The notes under the pieces: generated by a model
The model's input: only the letters and a program-made list of their open reading frames with translations
Database searches by the model: none
What the model was told of the DNA's origin: nothing
In this document: piece by piece, positions 8,560 through 16,898 of the stretch
Position numbering within the stretch: the first letter of the stretch is position 1
Layout of the letters: each line of letters opens with the position of its first letter
Source of the DNA: Sutcliffiella horikoshii
Lineage (GTDB): Bacteria; Bacillota; Bacilli; Bacillales; Bacillaceae_I
DNA length: 64,000 bases
NCBI GenBank assembly: GCA_001636495.1
Contig: KV440964.1
Span: forward strand, 2,620,666-2,684,665
Direction of reading: 5' to 3'
Made by a program: the position numbers and the translations under genes

Positions 8560-9780
8560 ATGAATAATAATAATAAATCAAAAGAACAAGTAAAAGAACA
8601 GCTCAAAGAAAACACCTTAAATGACCTCTTGAGCAATCCATTTTCCACTCCCAAGATGGAAAATGAGATGATACCTCATCAGGAAACAGAAACAGAAGAG
8701 CAGGCTCCACTTAAAAAAGAAAAAGTGATGGACTCCTTATCAGAGGAATACAAGGCACGCGCTTTGGAAATTGCAAAACAAATAGACCCTAATGATCAGC
8801 AGGCAATCTCCTCCTACGGGATAACTGCCCAGAACGAGCTTTCTACTTTTTCAAACTCTATCCTTTCCCACGTGCAGGCAAAAGATGCCGGACCAGTGGG
8901 GGAAGTCGTGTCAGATTTGATGAGGAAGATCAAAGAAGTAAAACCTGGGGAACTGGAACCTCAAAAGAAAGGCTTTTTTGGAAAGCTCTTCGGAAATGTG
9001 AACAACTCTGTCCAGCAGTTATTCGCAAAATATAGAAAAATCGGTTTTGAGATTGATAAGATTTCTGATCAGTTGGAAAGCTTTAAGAAAGTTCTTCAGC
9101 GTGACAATATTATGCTCGAATCCCTGTATGATAAAAACAAAGATTATTTCCAGGCATTAAACATCTACATTGCAGCAGCTGAACATAAATTTGATGAAAT
9201 ACAAACAACCATCATCCCGGAGCTTGAGCGAAAGGCACGGCAAACGAATGATCAGATGGATGTACAAGCAGTAAGTGACATGATGCAATTTGCAGATAGA
9301 CTTCAAAAACGAACACATGATTTAAAAATCAGCAGGCAGATCACCTTACAGATGGCTCCACAGATCAGAATGATTCAGCATACTAACCAAACATTGGTGG
9401 AAAGAATTCATTCTTCCATTCTTACTGCGATTCCATTGTGGAAAAATCAGCTTGTTATTGCAGTATCCTTGTATAATCAGCAAAAAGCGGTAGATACACA
9501 GAAGAATGTCTCTGAAACCACCAACGAATTGCTTCTTCGTAATTCCGAAATGCTGAAACAGAATACCATTTCTGCTGCAAGGGAAAATGAAAGAGGACTC
9601 GTTGACATTGAAACACTGAAGAAAACACAAGAGAACTTGATCGAAACCTTAGAAGAGACCCTGCAGATCCAGCAGGAAGGCCGTGAAAAACGTCATCAAG
9701 TCGAAGTGGAGCTTGTTCAAATGGAAAACGACCTGAAAAATAAGTTGCTAGAAGTCCGTTCCAAAGCAAAGAGAGACTAA
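8560..9780 (+). CDS. yaaN: TelA-family toxic-anion resistance protein (YaaN-like)
   Basis: A 406-residue soluble, largely helical protein of the TelA/YaaN family (toxic anion, tellurite, resistance), with long coiled-coil-like stretches in the central and C-terminal parts and a block KKGFFGKLFG near residue 140. ATG 8560 follows GGGGTGA at six bases, and the in-frame TTG at 8554 is less likely. It is cotranscribed with xpaC. Family members are linked to tellurite and cell-envelope stress resistance, but the biochemical activity is unknown. Confidence 0.85.
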   Translation: MNNNNKSKEQVKEQLKENTLNDLLSNPFSTPKMENEMIPHQETETEEQAPLKKEKVMDSLSEEYKARALEIAKQIDPNDQQAISSYGITAQNELSTFSNSILSHVQAKDAGPVGEVVSDLMRKIKEVKPGELEPQKKGFFGKLFGNVNNSVQQLFAKYRKIGFEIDKISDQLESFKKVLQRDNIMLESLYDKNKDYFQALNIYIAAAEHKFDEIQTTIIPELERKARQTNDQMDVQAVSDMMQFADRLQKRTHDLKISRQITLQMAPQIRMIQHTNQTLVERIHSSILTAIPLWKNQLVIAVSLYNQQKAVDTQKNVSETTNELLLRNSEMLKQNTISAARENERGLVDIETLKKTQENLIETLEETLQIQQEGREKRHQVEVELVQMENDLKNKLLEVRSKAKRD

Positions 9781-9837
9781 TCCTCCCAGTGATAATTATT
9801 TACTTTCTTGCAAAGAAAATTAATATTACTTTCAAAT

Positions 9838-9876
9838 AAAAACAAGAGGGAATCAAGCACTCCCTCTTGTTTTTTA
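9838..9876. terminator. Bidirectional terminator between yaaN and the YhcN-like gene
   Basis: AACAAGAGGGA pairs with TCCCTCTTGTT, with A residues before and T residues after, between convergent genes. Confidence 0.9.
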
Positions 9877-9892
9877 TTTCTTCTTATACCTG

Positions 9893-10429
9893 TTATCTAG
9901 ATGTTGGGAAAACACGTTGAACCATTTCCGTAAACTCATCAAAAATGCCTCGGATAGGACGACCGTCACGAACATCATTTGTATATCCTTCCATACGGTC
10001 AACAAATTCAGGGTTTACGGAAACATATACATTACGGATGTTACCATCTGATTGACGAACTTGATTCGCAATTTTCTCTTCCACTTCTTTGCTTAATTCC
10101 GTATTTTTAGGACCTTCTAATACAGCGGCAACATAGGCGTTACGGTTAGTAACTAAAACATTACTGCTCTTCACTTCATTAAGATCTGTAATTCGTTTGG
10201 ATGCCTCGTCTGCAACCTCCAGGCGTGGCTCGTTCGTTTCATTGACACGTCGAGGATTGACGCCGTCTCTTCTTACATTTTCTGTATAACGCCCCATGTT
10301 ATCATAATTGACATTAAGCGCATCATCTGTATTATTTCGTCTTGCCGTTCCATAATCATCCACATTCCCACAGCCAGTTGCAAGCATTGTGAGAGCAAGT
10401 CCTGTAACAACAATACCTTTGATCTTCAT
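9893..10429 (-). CDS. YhcN/YlaJ-family sporulation lipoprotein
   Basis: A 178-residue lipoprotein with signal peptide and lipobox ATGC (Cys20), an Asn/Arg-rich middle part (residues 25-70), and a C-terminal domain with VLVTNRNAYVAAVL and VYVSVNPEFVDRM, characteristic of the YhcN/YlaJ spore-lipoprotein family. These are made in the forespore and found in the inner spore membrane, where they influence germination. GAGGTG lies about nine bases upstream of the ATG. It stands alone and is convergent with the XpaC/TelA pair. Confidence 0.85.
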   Translation of the reverse strand: MKIKGIVVTGLALTMLATGCGNVDDYGTARRNNTDDALNVNYDNMGRYTENVRRDGVNPRRVNETNEPRLEVADEASKRITDLNEVKSSNVLVTNRNAYVAAVLEGPKNTELSKEVEEKIANQVRQSDGNIRNVYVSVNPEFVDRMEGYTNDVRDGRPIRGIFDEFTEMVQRVFPTSR

Positions 10430-10576
10430 TTACCTAAACACCTCTTTCTTAGCATTTACCGTTATGTTTTGACATTAAGAGATGAATTATACGATTTTTT
10501 GTTCATAATAAGGTAAGATGGTTAAGAAAGTTAAAAAAGCATTGTAACAATAGTTTTATTTTTGAGGATGATTCAT

Positions 10577-11440
10577 ATGGTAAGTTTTGAAAAAGATAAG
10601 TATTTGTCATTTTACGGTCTTGAACAGTGGTCTTCCATTCATGAAAGTGCTCGAATCTATCATGAAAATCTTGAAGTTTTTTGCCAATCCTTTGTACCTC
10701 AAACGAGAAAAGGACTAATAACCATCGTCCATGGCTATCTTGATCATTCTGGGGCCTTTACAAAACTGATTGATTTTTTATTGTCTGAAGGTTATGGAAT
10801 TGTAACATTTGATTTACCGGGACATGGCCATTCCTTTGGCGAGCGAGGAGATATCAATGATTTTAATGACTATACAGCAGCACTACATGCCGTACAGTGT
10901 CATTTTAGAGAACAAGGTTTAAACGATACGAACTGGTCTGTTATAGGACATAGCACAGGAGCTGCAATTGTTCTAAATTCTATCAACAGTGGAAGAAGTT
11001 CTTTCAACAAAACAGTCATGGTTGCGCCTTTAGTACAACCATATTGGTGGTCTTTTTCGAAAATTGGTGTTAAAATCATTGGGAAGAAAGTAAAGCATAT
11101 TAAAAGAACTTTCCGTAAAAACTCTTCGGATTTAGAGTATCTCCAATTCGTAAAAGATGACCCCCTTCAGTTTTCCCGTTTACCAGTTAACTGGCTACAT
11201 TCTTTCACGAAATGGCATAACAACCTTCCTAACTATCCTATTAGCGAAAAGCATCTATTCATCATTCAGGGGAATGATGATACAACAGTTGATTGGAAAT
11301 ATAACATACGCTTCCTCTTAGAGAAGTTTCCTACTTCGCAATGCATTCTAATAGATGAAGGAAACCATCAACTTTTTAATGAACGTGATGTAATTAGGGA
11401 AACAACTTTTTATCATATAAAAAGTTATTTAGCGGAATAA
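10577..11440 (+). CDS. Alpha/beta hydrolase, monoacylglycerol lipase/lysophospholipase type
   Basis: A 287-residue alpha/beta hydrolase. The nucleophile elbow is GHSTGA with Ser126. The acid is probably in QGNDDTTVD (about 230-235), and the base His in EGNHQLF (about 264). The oxyanion region HGYLDHSG and the DLPGHGHSFGERG loop are typical of monoglyceride lipase-like (serine aminopeptidase S33) members. No signal peptide is seen. ATG 10577 is preferred, with GAGGA eight bases upstream. In-frame TTG 10562 and ATG 10568 lie before or within that ribosome-binding site. Substrate is not known. Confidence 0.85.
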   Translation: MVSFEKDKYLSFYGLEQWSSIHESARIYHENLEVFCQSFVPQTRKGLITIVHGYLDHSGAFTKLIDFLLSEGYGIVTFDLPGHGHSFGERGDINDFNDYTAALHAVQCHFREQGLNDTNWSVIGHSTGAAIVLNSINSGRSSFNKTVMVAPLVQPYWWSFSKIGVKIIGKKVKHIKRTFRKNSSDLEYLQFVKDDPLQFSRLPVNWLHSFTKWHNNLPNYPISEKHLFIIQGNDDTTVDWKYNIRFLLEKFPTSQCILIDEGNHQLFNERDVIRETTFYHIKSYLAE

Positions 11441-11498
11441 GGGGATAATACAGGATAGATAGTAATAAAAACTGAGTAGATAAAGGTGGAATTTAATC

Positions 11499-11690
11499 AT
11501 GGAAGAAACCAAAACACCCAACGTTCAAGTGGGGGACATGATCCAGATTAATAAGGGATCAAAAAAAGGAAGCAAGGGAACTGTCATTGTTGTCCGTGAT
11601 AGCTCTGTCATTGTGGAGCTTGGTAAAAACCCGAATACAGGAGAACCGATAAGAACGGTCATTAACCATAAGAATTATAAAGCGATATAA
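11499..11690 (+). CDS. ykvS: Small DUF2187 (KOW-like) protein, YkvS-like
   Basis: A 63-residue soluble protein. VGDMIQINKGSKKGSKGTV has the look of a KOW-type SH3-like barrel (DUF2187). B. subtilis YkvS belongs to this family and sits next to ykvT, and here too the neighbour is a YkvT-like hydrolase, in convergent orientation. Function is unknown. AAAGGTGGA lies upstream of the ATG. Confidence 0.75.
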   Translation: MEETKTPNVQVGDMIQINKGSKKGSKGTVIVVRDSSVIVELGKNPNTGEPIRTVINHKNYKAI

Positions 11691-11696
11691 AAAAAC

Positions 11697-11730
11697 GAGG
11701 TGCCGGAATAAGATCCGGCACCTCATTTTT
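11697..11730. terminator. Bidirectional terminator between ykvS- and ykvT-like genes
   Basis: Perfect GAGGTGCCGGA/TCCGGCACCTC stem with A residues before and T residues after. Confidence 0.92.
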
Positions 11731-11741
11731 ATTTATTATTA

Positions 11742-12329
11742 TTACTGGGCAAAAACATGGTTACCAATAGTTTTCGTTACTTTTCTAGTACGAATCCATT
11801 CGTCGCTTGTTTTATCCGGGTTAAAGAAGTATAGAGAGTTGTTGCCATCTCCGCGGAAGGCAATTGCTTCTTCCACTGCTTTTAATGCTTCTTCATCAGC
11901 AGCTTTGTCTATTTGACCGTTACCGACTGGAGAAAATTGATAGATGCCACCTGGGGATGTTTCGTAAATAACTTCCTTGATGGAATCAGGGAAAATGTCG
12001 CTATCGACACGGTTTAATACAACCGTTGCCACTGCTACTTTCCCTTCATAAGGTTCGCCTTTTGATTCAGCATGTACAAGACGTGCCAATACTTCCTTTT
12101 CATCCTGTGAAACCTTTTCTGGTAGTTGTAATGCTTCTCCAGGGAAAATCAAATGGTTATTTTTATTGTTTAATTCCTTCATATCCTTCACGGAAACCCC
12201 GTACGTTTTACCTATATTCCACAGCGAATCGCCGGATTGTACTTTATGTGATCCCGCTGCCTGTGCATCAAAGCCTGTTCCTGCCAATAATGCTACAGCC
12301 GCAGTTGAAATTGCAATTAGTTTTTTCAT
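11742..12329 (-). CDS. ykvT: LysM cell-wall hydrolase of the SleB/CwlJ type (YkvT-like)
   Basis: A 195-residue secreted enzyme. The signal peptide (residues 1-25) ends AQA, a LysM repeat at about 27-71 (HKVQSGDSLWNIGKTYGV) binds peptidoglycan, and a C-terminal hydrolase domain of the SleB/CwlJ family (about 77-195) carries the likely catalytic Glu in HAESKGE (Glu88) and VVLNR. It would cleave spore-cortex or vegetative peptidoglycan. The same gene pairing in B. subtilis (ykvS-ykvT) supports the call. An inverted repeat lies 53-86 bases upstream of the start. Confidence 0.86.
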   Translation of the reverse strand: MKKLIAISTAAVALLAGTGFDAQAAGSHKVQSGDSLWNIGKTYGVSVKDMKELNNKNNHLIFPGEALQLPEKVSQDEKEVLARLVHAESKGEPYEGKVAVATVVLNRVDSDIFPDSIKEVIYETSPGGIYQFSPVGNGQIDKAADEEALKAVEEAIAFRGDGNNSLYFFNPDKTSDEWIRTRKVTKTIGNHVFAQ

Positions 12330-12381
12330 GAATAAGTTCCTCCTTGTGTTGTGTATTATTCATCAACTCTCGGACACTCTA

Positions 12382-12415
12382 TGAAACATATTAACAAGAA
12401 CATGAACATGTTTCA
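12382..12415. promoter_or_regulatory. Inverted repeat upstream of the YkvT-like gene
   Basis: TGAAACAT at 12382-12389 is matched by ATGTTTCA at 12408-12415. Inside the spacer and right arm the hexamer AACATG occurs twice. It could be an operator for the minus-strand hydrolase gene. No known regulator is assigned. Confidence 0.3.
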
Positions 12416-12559
12416 CTGTATAAATGTTGGCATGGGATGATATATATTGTAGATTTTACCTAGTTTTCACAGAAAAGAGGATAAAAATGGAATTTGTGTA
12501 GGAAAATAAAATCAAACTACCATGAATATCCTTATTTGGAAGAACTGGAGGACCATCAG

Positions 12560-13012
12560 ATGACTTACTCTGCTAAATATCCAACTGCCGTACACAGTTT
12601 TATCCTTTCATTAATGCTAGTTCAAGGGTTCTATCAGCTTTTACATGCGAATTATGGGAGAGGGCTTGTCCAGATTTCAATTGGTCTTATCATTATCTTT
12701 TCTTATTTTATCCGTTATCAAGTGACACTTCATAATACTTCCATCCTATATAATGTAATGTTTTTACGTTTTGTCATTTTCTCAAGGAAATTAGTCTGCT
12801 CAGATATTCGTAAAATTATCTTTAAACCAATTGGACGATCCCAAAAAGGGGCTTTTATTTATACAAACAAAGTATTACCTATTAGGTTGGTTAATTTTAA
12901 GCCAGAGTGCATGTATGAAGAACTACAATTATTCGCGAAAAGGAATCTACTTACCATAGTAAGGAAGGATGGGCTGAAGGCTAATCAGCAAGAAATGACA
13001 AAAGAAAGCTAA
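12560..13012 (+). CDS. Small membrane protein of unknown function
   Basis: A 150-residue protein with two hydrophobic segments (about residues 12-28 and 38-52) and a C-terminal cytoplasmic part of about 95 residues that alternates short beta-like stretches (YQVTLHNTSILYN, FRPIG-like turns). That pattern hints at a PH-like fold, but I do not recognise the family. ATG 12560 follows GGAGG at eight bases. The open frame extends back to a GTG at 12494 without a ribosome-binding site. It stands alone and is convergent with a methyltransferase. Confidence 0.65.
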   Translation: MTYSAKYPTAVHSFILSLMLVQGFYQLLHANYGRGLVQISIGLIIIFSYFIRYQVTLHNTSILYNVMFLRFVIFSRKLVCSDIRKIIFKPIGRSQKGAFIYTNKVLPIRLVNFKPECMYEELQLFAKRNLLTIVRKDGLKANQQEMTKES

Positions 13013-13038
13013 AGCCTACGAACGCAGCTTTAGCTTTC
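13004..13038 (-). terminator. Terminator shared by the ends of convergent genes
   Basis: GAAAGCTAAAGC pairs with GCTTTAGCTTTC. The T-rich tail is on the minus strand, so it mainly serves the methyltransferase gene. Confidence 0.6.
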
Positions 13039-13738
13039 AGCGATGTGCCCTAATAATGCTTAGTGCTATGTGGGTCTGAGATTCTTTCGTTAATTTTTCA
13101 TGCTGATGCATAACCTCAAAAAATGCTTCGTCTATATCAGAAGAAGGATCGATGTCTGGTTCCGCAGGTTCTAGGTCTTCTAATGAATAGGTGGAAATAT
13201 CTACGCCTTTGAAACCAGACGTAACAAATTGGTTTTCCCATTCCTGTTTTGTCATAATGGCAGGCATACCATAGAATTTCTTCATCCTGGATTCTAGTTC
13301 AGTAGGAAGCGTTGATTTCTTTGTCATTTCTATTGCAATAATCGTCCCGTTTTCTCCGAGCACCCGCAAAAGCTCAGGTAGAGAGTTGTTTGTGTTGGTA
13401 AAAGATAAAACAGATTCAGCAAGGATGAAATCAAAGGAGCCATCTTCCAATCCACACGCTTCTATATTCATCTTCAGCGCTTGCAACTCTAAATTCTGTT
13501 CGGCGAACCTCTTATTAGCCTTTTCAATCATGAGTGGGTGGTAATCGATTGGAGTGACTTCAATTCCCAGTGACTTGATAAACAAGGAGGACTGCCCTGT
13601 ACCACATCCCACTTCAAGCAGTTTCTTGCCTGAGAGATTCTCTTTCAATAGTATGGTTTTAGTAAGTTCAAGCCCGCCAGGATGTGCTCCACCAATTCCA
13701 AACAATGCTAGCAGATCCGTATAAACATGTTTTTTCAC
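13037..13738 (-). CDS. Class I SAM-dependent methyltransferase
   Basis: A 233-residue Rossmann-type methyltransferase. Motif I LLEVGCGTGQ at residues 40-49 binds S-adenosylmethionine, PIDYHPLMIEKA (about 62-73) gives the acidic ribose-binding strand, and DGSFDFILAESVLSF (about 97-111) is motif IV. The layout is that of the UbiE/Methyltransf_11 group, which methylate small molecules. The substrate is unknown. Its stop falls in the terminator hairpin shared with the upstream plus-strand gene. Confidence 0.8.
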   Translation of the reverse strand: MKKHVYTDLLALFGIGGAHPGGLELTKTILLKENLSGKKLLEVGCGTGQSSLFIKSLGIEVTPIDYHPLMIEKANKRFAEQNLELQALKMNIEACGLEDGSFDFILAESVLSFTNTNNSLPELLRVLGENGTIIAIEMTKKSTLPTELESRMKKFYGMPAIMTKQEWENQFVTSGFKGVDISTYSLEDLEPAEPDIDPSSDIDEAFFEVMHQHEKLTKESQTHIALSIIRAHR

Positions 13739-13841
13739 TGAATCTTCACCTCATGTAATCATATGTATTAGGGGTTGTTATTGTTCTCAAGCAAAGGATA
13801 AGGTAAAATAAAATGGTAATGAAGTTGGAGGTGCTCAGCAG

Positions 13842-14045
13842 ATGATACATAATACTTGGGATAATAAAGAAACGGCAAAACAAGTGAAATGTGTCCATAC
13901 GGATGCAAAAAAATATCTTGTAAGCAATATGCTTACTGTCGGAAAAATATACGACGTGAAAAATGAAACGGAAGAATTCATCTTTGTGAAAGATAATAGC
14001 GGTCATATTGGTGGATATTATAAAACATACTTTGAACAGGTTTGA
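13842..14045 (+). CDS. Small DUF6501-like protein
   Basis: A 67-residue soluble protein with CVHTDAKKYLVSNMLTVG and a C-terminal GGYYKTYF. This pattern matches the small conserved Bacillaceae proteins that I recall as DUF6501. Function is unknown. A strong GGAGGTG lies upstream of the ATG, and a terminator follows directly, so it is a genuine single-gene unit. Confidence 0.7.
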   Translation: MIHNTWDNKETAKQVKCVHTDAKKYLVSNMLTVGKIYDVKNETEEFIFVKDNSGHIGGYYKTYFEQV

Positions 14046-14051
14046 CTTTGG

Positions 14052-14087
14052 AAACAAGACGCGAAAAAACGTCTTGTTTTTTTGTAT
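14052..14087 (+). terminator. Terminator after the DUF6501-like gene
   Basis: AAACAAGACG pairs with CGTCTTGTTT, followed by T7. Confidence 0.88.
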
Positions 14088-14148
14088 TTTCCTGTGAATA
14101 TTGGATTAGACTTTTAAAATGCAGGGAAAAGAATAGAGGGGTGAATCT

Positions 14149-15264
14149 GTGATAAAAAAATTATTTATTATTGCTATCTTTACATGTTCCCTATTAAGTG
14201 GTTGTATGTCTGGAAACCAGCCAGAAAACGGAAACGGCAAAGAATCGAAAGAGGCAACCGCTTCACCGGAAAAAGACCTACAAGAGTTGATATATAGTGT
14301 CACGAATAAGAAGGTGCTTGCAACGAACCTTGATGTTCCATGGTCTATCAGTAAATATAAAGATACTTTCTTCATTACGGAACGCTCAGGTCATATAGTA
14401 AAAGTGGATGAAGACGGGCTAAGAAGAGAGGATGTCAATCTCAGTGAACCACTATTGGTCTATGGAGAAGGTGGCCTGCTTGGCATGGTGTTGCATTCTG
14501 AATTTGAAAAAAATGGACTTGCATTCATTTATCACACATATGGAACAGAGCAGGAAGTGAAGAATAGGATTGTATTGATAAAGTACGACCAAGATAAATG
14601 GTCAGAGCAAGACGTGCTATTAGAGGACATAGAAGGGGCAGTCTTTCATAATGGTGGTCGATTAAAAATTGGACCTGACAATAAATTATATGCAACAGTA
14701 GGGGATGCAAATAAGCCAGACCTTGCTCAGGATACCGATTCTCTGCCAGGGAGCATACTCCGCTTGAATCTGGATGGCTCTGTGCCTGCCGATAATCCTT
14801 ATCCTGATTCTTATATTTATAGCTATGGGCACCGCAACCCCCAAGGACTATCTTGGGACATGGAGACGGGAGAGATGTATGCCTCTGAGCATGGCCCATC
14901 CGCTTATGATGAAATTAATAAAATTGAAAAAGGGGGAAATTACGGTTGGCCCATTGCTACAGGTGATGAACATCCTGAAGGAATACAAGCACCATTATTC
15001 CACTCCGGAACAGATACATGGGCACCATCAGGGATTGCCTTTGACGAAGGTGTATTATTTGTTGCCAGTCTAAGAGGTGAGATGGTCAGGGAATTCCAGT
15101 TAGACTTTGGACAGCAAGCAACACTTTGGAATGAAAATGGAAGAATACGGGATGTCTTTAAAGACGCTAATTACCTTTATATCATATCCAATAATACGGA
15201 TGGAAGAGGGAACCCCGGACCTGATGATGATCAGTTGATAAGGCTTGAAATCAGCTCTGAGTGA
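14149..15264 (+). CDS. Glucose/sorbosone dehydrogenase-like (PQQ-type beta-propeller) lipoprotein
   Basis: A 371-residue lipoprotein with lipobox LSGC (Cys19), followed by a six-bladed beta-propeller. Hallmarks are HNGGRLKIGPDNKLYATVGD (about 165-184), YGHRNPQGLSWD (about 226-237) and EHGPSAYDEINKIEKGGNYG (about 247-266), typical of the soluble glucose/sorbosone dehydrogenase family, which in some bacteria uses PQQ. PQQ synthesis is not expected in Bacillaceae, so it may take an imported cofactor or have another role. The start is GTG 14149 after AGAGGGGTG. It is anchored on the outer face of the membrane. Confidence 0.85.
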   Translation: MIKKLFIIAIFTCSLLSGCMSGNQPENGNGKESKEATASPEKDLQELIYSVTNKKVLATNLDVPWSISKYKDTFFITERSGHIVKVDEDGLRREDVNLSEPLLVYGEGGLLGMVLHSEFEKNGLAFIYHTYGTEQEVKNRIVLIKYDQDKWSEQDVLLEDIEGAVFHNGGRLKIGPDNKLYATVGDANKPDLAQDTDSLPGSILRLNLDGSVPADNPYPDSYIYSYGHRNPQGLSWDMETGEMYASEHGPSAYDEINKIEKGGNYGWPIATGDEHPEGIQAPLFHSGTDTWAPSGIAFDEGVLFVASLRGEMVREFQLDFGQQATLWNENGRIRDVFKDANYLYIISNNTDGRGNPGPDDDQLIRLEISSE

Positions 15265-15292
15265 CATTTTGCATTTATGGAGAGGGATTATC

Positions 15293-15337
15293 ATGAATGA
15301 TATAGAGAAAACAATGTATGTAAGAACCATCATTTGA
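15293..15337 (+). CDS. Possible 14-residue small ORF
   Basis: ATG 15293 is preceded by GGAGAGGG at a suitable distance and encodes MNDIEKTMYVRTII before TGA, directly followed by a terminator. It could be a real micropeptide, a leader, or the decayed start of a longer gene. No homologue is recognised. Confidence 0.25.
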   Translation: MNDIEKTMYVRTII

Positions 15338-15367
15338 AAAAGCTTGTAGATAGGCAAGCTTTTTTCT
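15337..15367 (+). terminator. Terminator between the sugar-dehydrogenase-like and phospholipase D genes
   Basis: AAAAAGCTTG pairs with CAAGCTTTTTT. Confidence 0.82.
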
Positions 15368-15404
15368 TATGTTTTAGTCGTTACTATTTCTAGGGGGACA
15401 CTAT

Positions 15405-16832
15405 ATGAAAAAACTAATTAAGAATAATAAAAACCTTACCATATTATTAGCACTTATTCTTGTTGTTGCTGCAACTAGTATATACCATAGCTATAAACCG
15501 TTACCTGAGGATGTTTCCTTTGAAGGGGATGTCCACTATGTGAAGGAAGTGGATTTTCTTTACGATTTAACTTACGGCCAGAAAGATAATCTTCAAAAGG
15601 AACATGAAATATTTGACCGAATTTACGAAGTAATTGAAGAAGCAGAGGAATTTATTGTAATTGATATGTTTCTCTTCAATGGATATAACGATGGTGAGAT
15701 GGATTACCCTCCATTGAGTGACACATTAATGAAGAACCTGTTGTCCAAAAAGAAAGATAATCCCGAAGTGGAAATTGTTTTTATTACTGATGAAATCAAC
15801 ACTACCTATGGTTCACACGAGGCAGAAGAACTTAAGACACTCGAAGAGAACGGAATAGAAGTGATTGAAACGGATGTGCATGTACTAAGGGACTCCAATC
15901 CATTGTATTCGGGTTTATGGAGGGTATTCTTTCAATGGTTTGGTCAGGGAGGTTCAGGTTGGTTGAAGAATCCAATGGCTAAAAGCGCACCAGATACAAC
16001 AGTCCGCTCCTATCTTAAACTAATGAATATCAAGGCGAATCACCGAAAGGTCATAGCGACTGATAAAAAAGCCATCATTTCATCTGCCAATCCCCATGAT
16101 GCCAGCGGACTTCATTCCAATACAGCATTTGAAGTTTCAGGACCGGTTATTCAGGATATTTTGGAAACAGAACAAGCAGTCCTTGATTTTTCAGGGGGGG
16201 GAACTCTACCTGAGTATAAAGGGGACGCTGAAGAAGGTGACATCGCCGTTCAGCTTTTAACGGAACGCAAAATTCTAGATCATGTTCTCAAAGAAATAAA
16301 AAGATCAAAGGATAAAGAAGAGATATGGGTGGGGATGTTTTATTTGGCGGAAAGAAGAATCATTGAGGAGCTGATTGATGCTGCCGACCGCGGTGTAACC
16401 GTCAATCTAATCCTAGACCCAAATGAACATGCATTTGGCCAGCAGAAAATAGGGCTTCCTAACAGGCCTGTAGCTGCTGAGCTTGTGGAAGAAGGACAAG
16501 GGAATATTGAAATAAGATGGTACAACACACAAGGGGAGCAATACCATCCTAAAATGATATACTTCAAAAGAGAGGAAGAATCAACCATCATCGGAGGATC
16601 TGCAAATTTCACAAGAAGAAATCTTTATGATCTCAATTTGGAAACCGATATTAAAATTACGGCCTCAAATGACGAACAAGTCATGATGGAGATGAACGAA
16701 TACTTCCTAAGGCTATGGAGTAACGAGGATGAGATGTACACATTGCCTTTGGAATCCTACAAAGATGAAATGACATTTATGAAAAAGGCCATGTATCGCA
16801 TTCAGAAGATATTAAGGTTTACCACATATTAA
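15405..16832 (+). CDS. Phospholipase D family protein
   Basis: A 475-residue protein with one N-terminal transmembrane helix (about 10-28) and two PLD half-sites. The first, HRKVIATD with SSANPHDAS, is a complete HKD motif (His212 region). The second, HPKMIYFK with GGSANFTRRN (about 381), keeps His and Lys but has Lys where the Asp of HxK(x)4D is expected. It resembles membrane-anchored cardiolipin synthase or phosphodiesterase-type members, and is probably extracytoplasmic. The substrate (phospholipid or nucleic acid) cannot be told. It stands alone between terminators. Confidence 0.83.
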   Translation: MKKLIKNNKNLTILLALILVVAATSIYHSYKPLPEDVSFEGDVHYVKEVDFLYDLTYGQKDNLQKEHEIFDRIYEVIEEAEEFIVIDMFLFNGYNDGEMDYPPLSDTLMKNLLSKKKDNPEVEIVFITDEINTTYGSHEAEELKTLEENGIEVIETDVHVLRDSNPLYSGLWRVFFQWFGQGGSGWLKNPMAKSAPDTTVRSYLKLMNIKANHRKVIATDKKAIISSANPHDASGLHSNTAFEVSGPVIQDILETEQAVLDFSGGGTLPEYKGDAEEGDIAVQLLTERKILDHVLKEIKRSKDKEEIWVGMFYLAERRIIEELIDAADRGVTVNLILDPNEHAFGQQKIGLPNRPVAAELVEEGQGNIEIRWYNTQGEQYHPKMIYFKREEESTIIGGSANFTRRNLYDLNLETDIKITASNDEQVMMEMNEYFLRLWSNEDEMYTLPLESYKDEMTFMKKAMYRIQKILRFTTY

Positions 16833-16845
16833 GAAGAATAGCGTG

Positions 16846-16890
16846 CAGTAAAAAACACCACGAGTTTTGTAAATTCGTGGTGTTTTACTG
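16846..16890. terminator. Bidirectional terminator between the PLD and hemolysin III genes
   Basis: CAGTAAAAAACACCACGA pairs with TCGTGGTGTTTTACTG across a short loop, between convergent genes. Confidence 0.85.
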
Positions 16891-16898
16891 CGTTTTTT

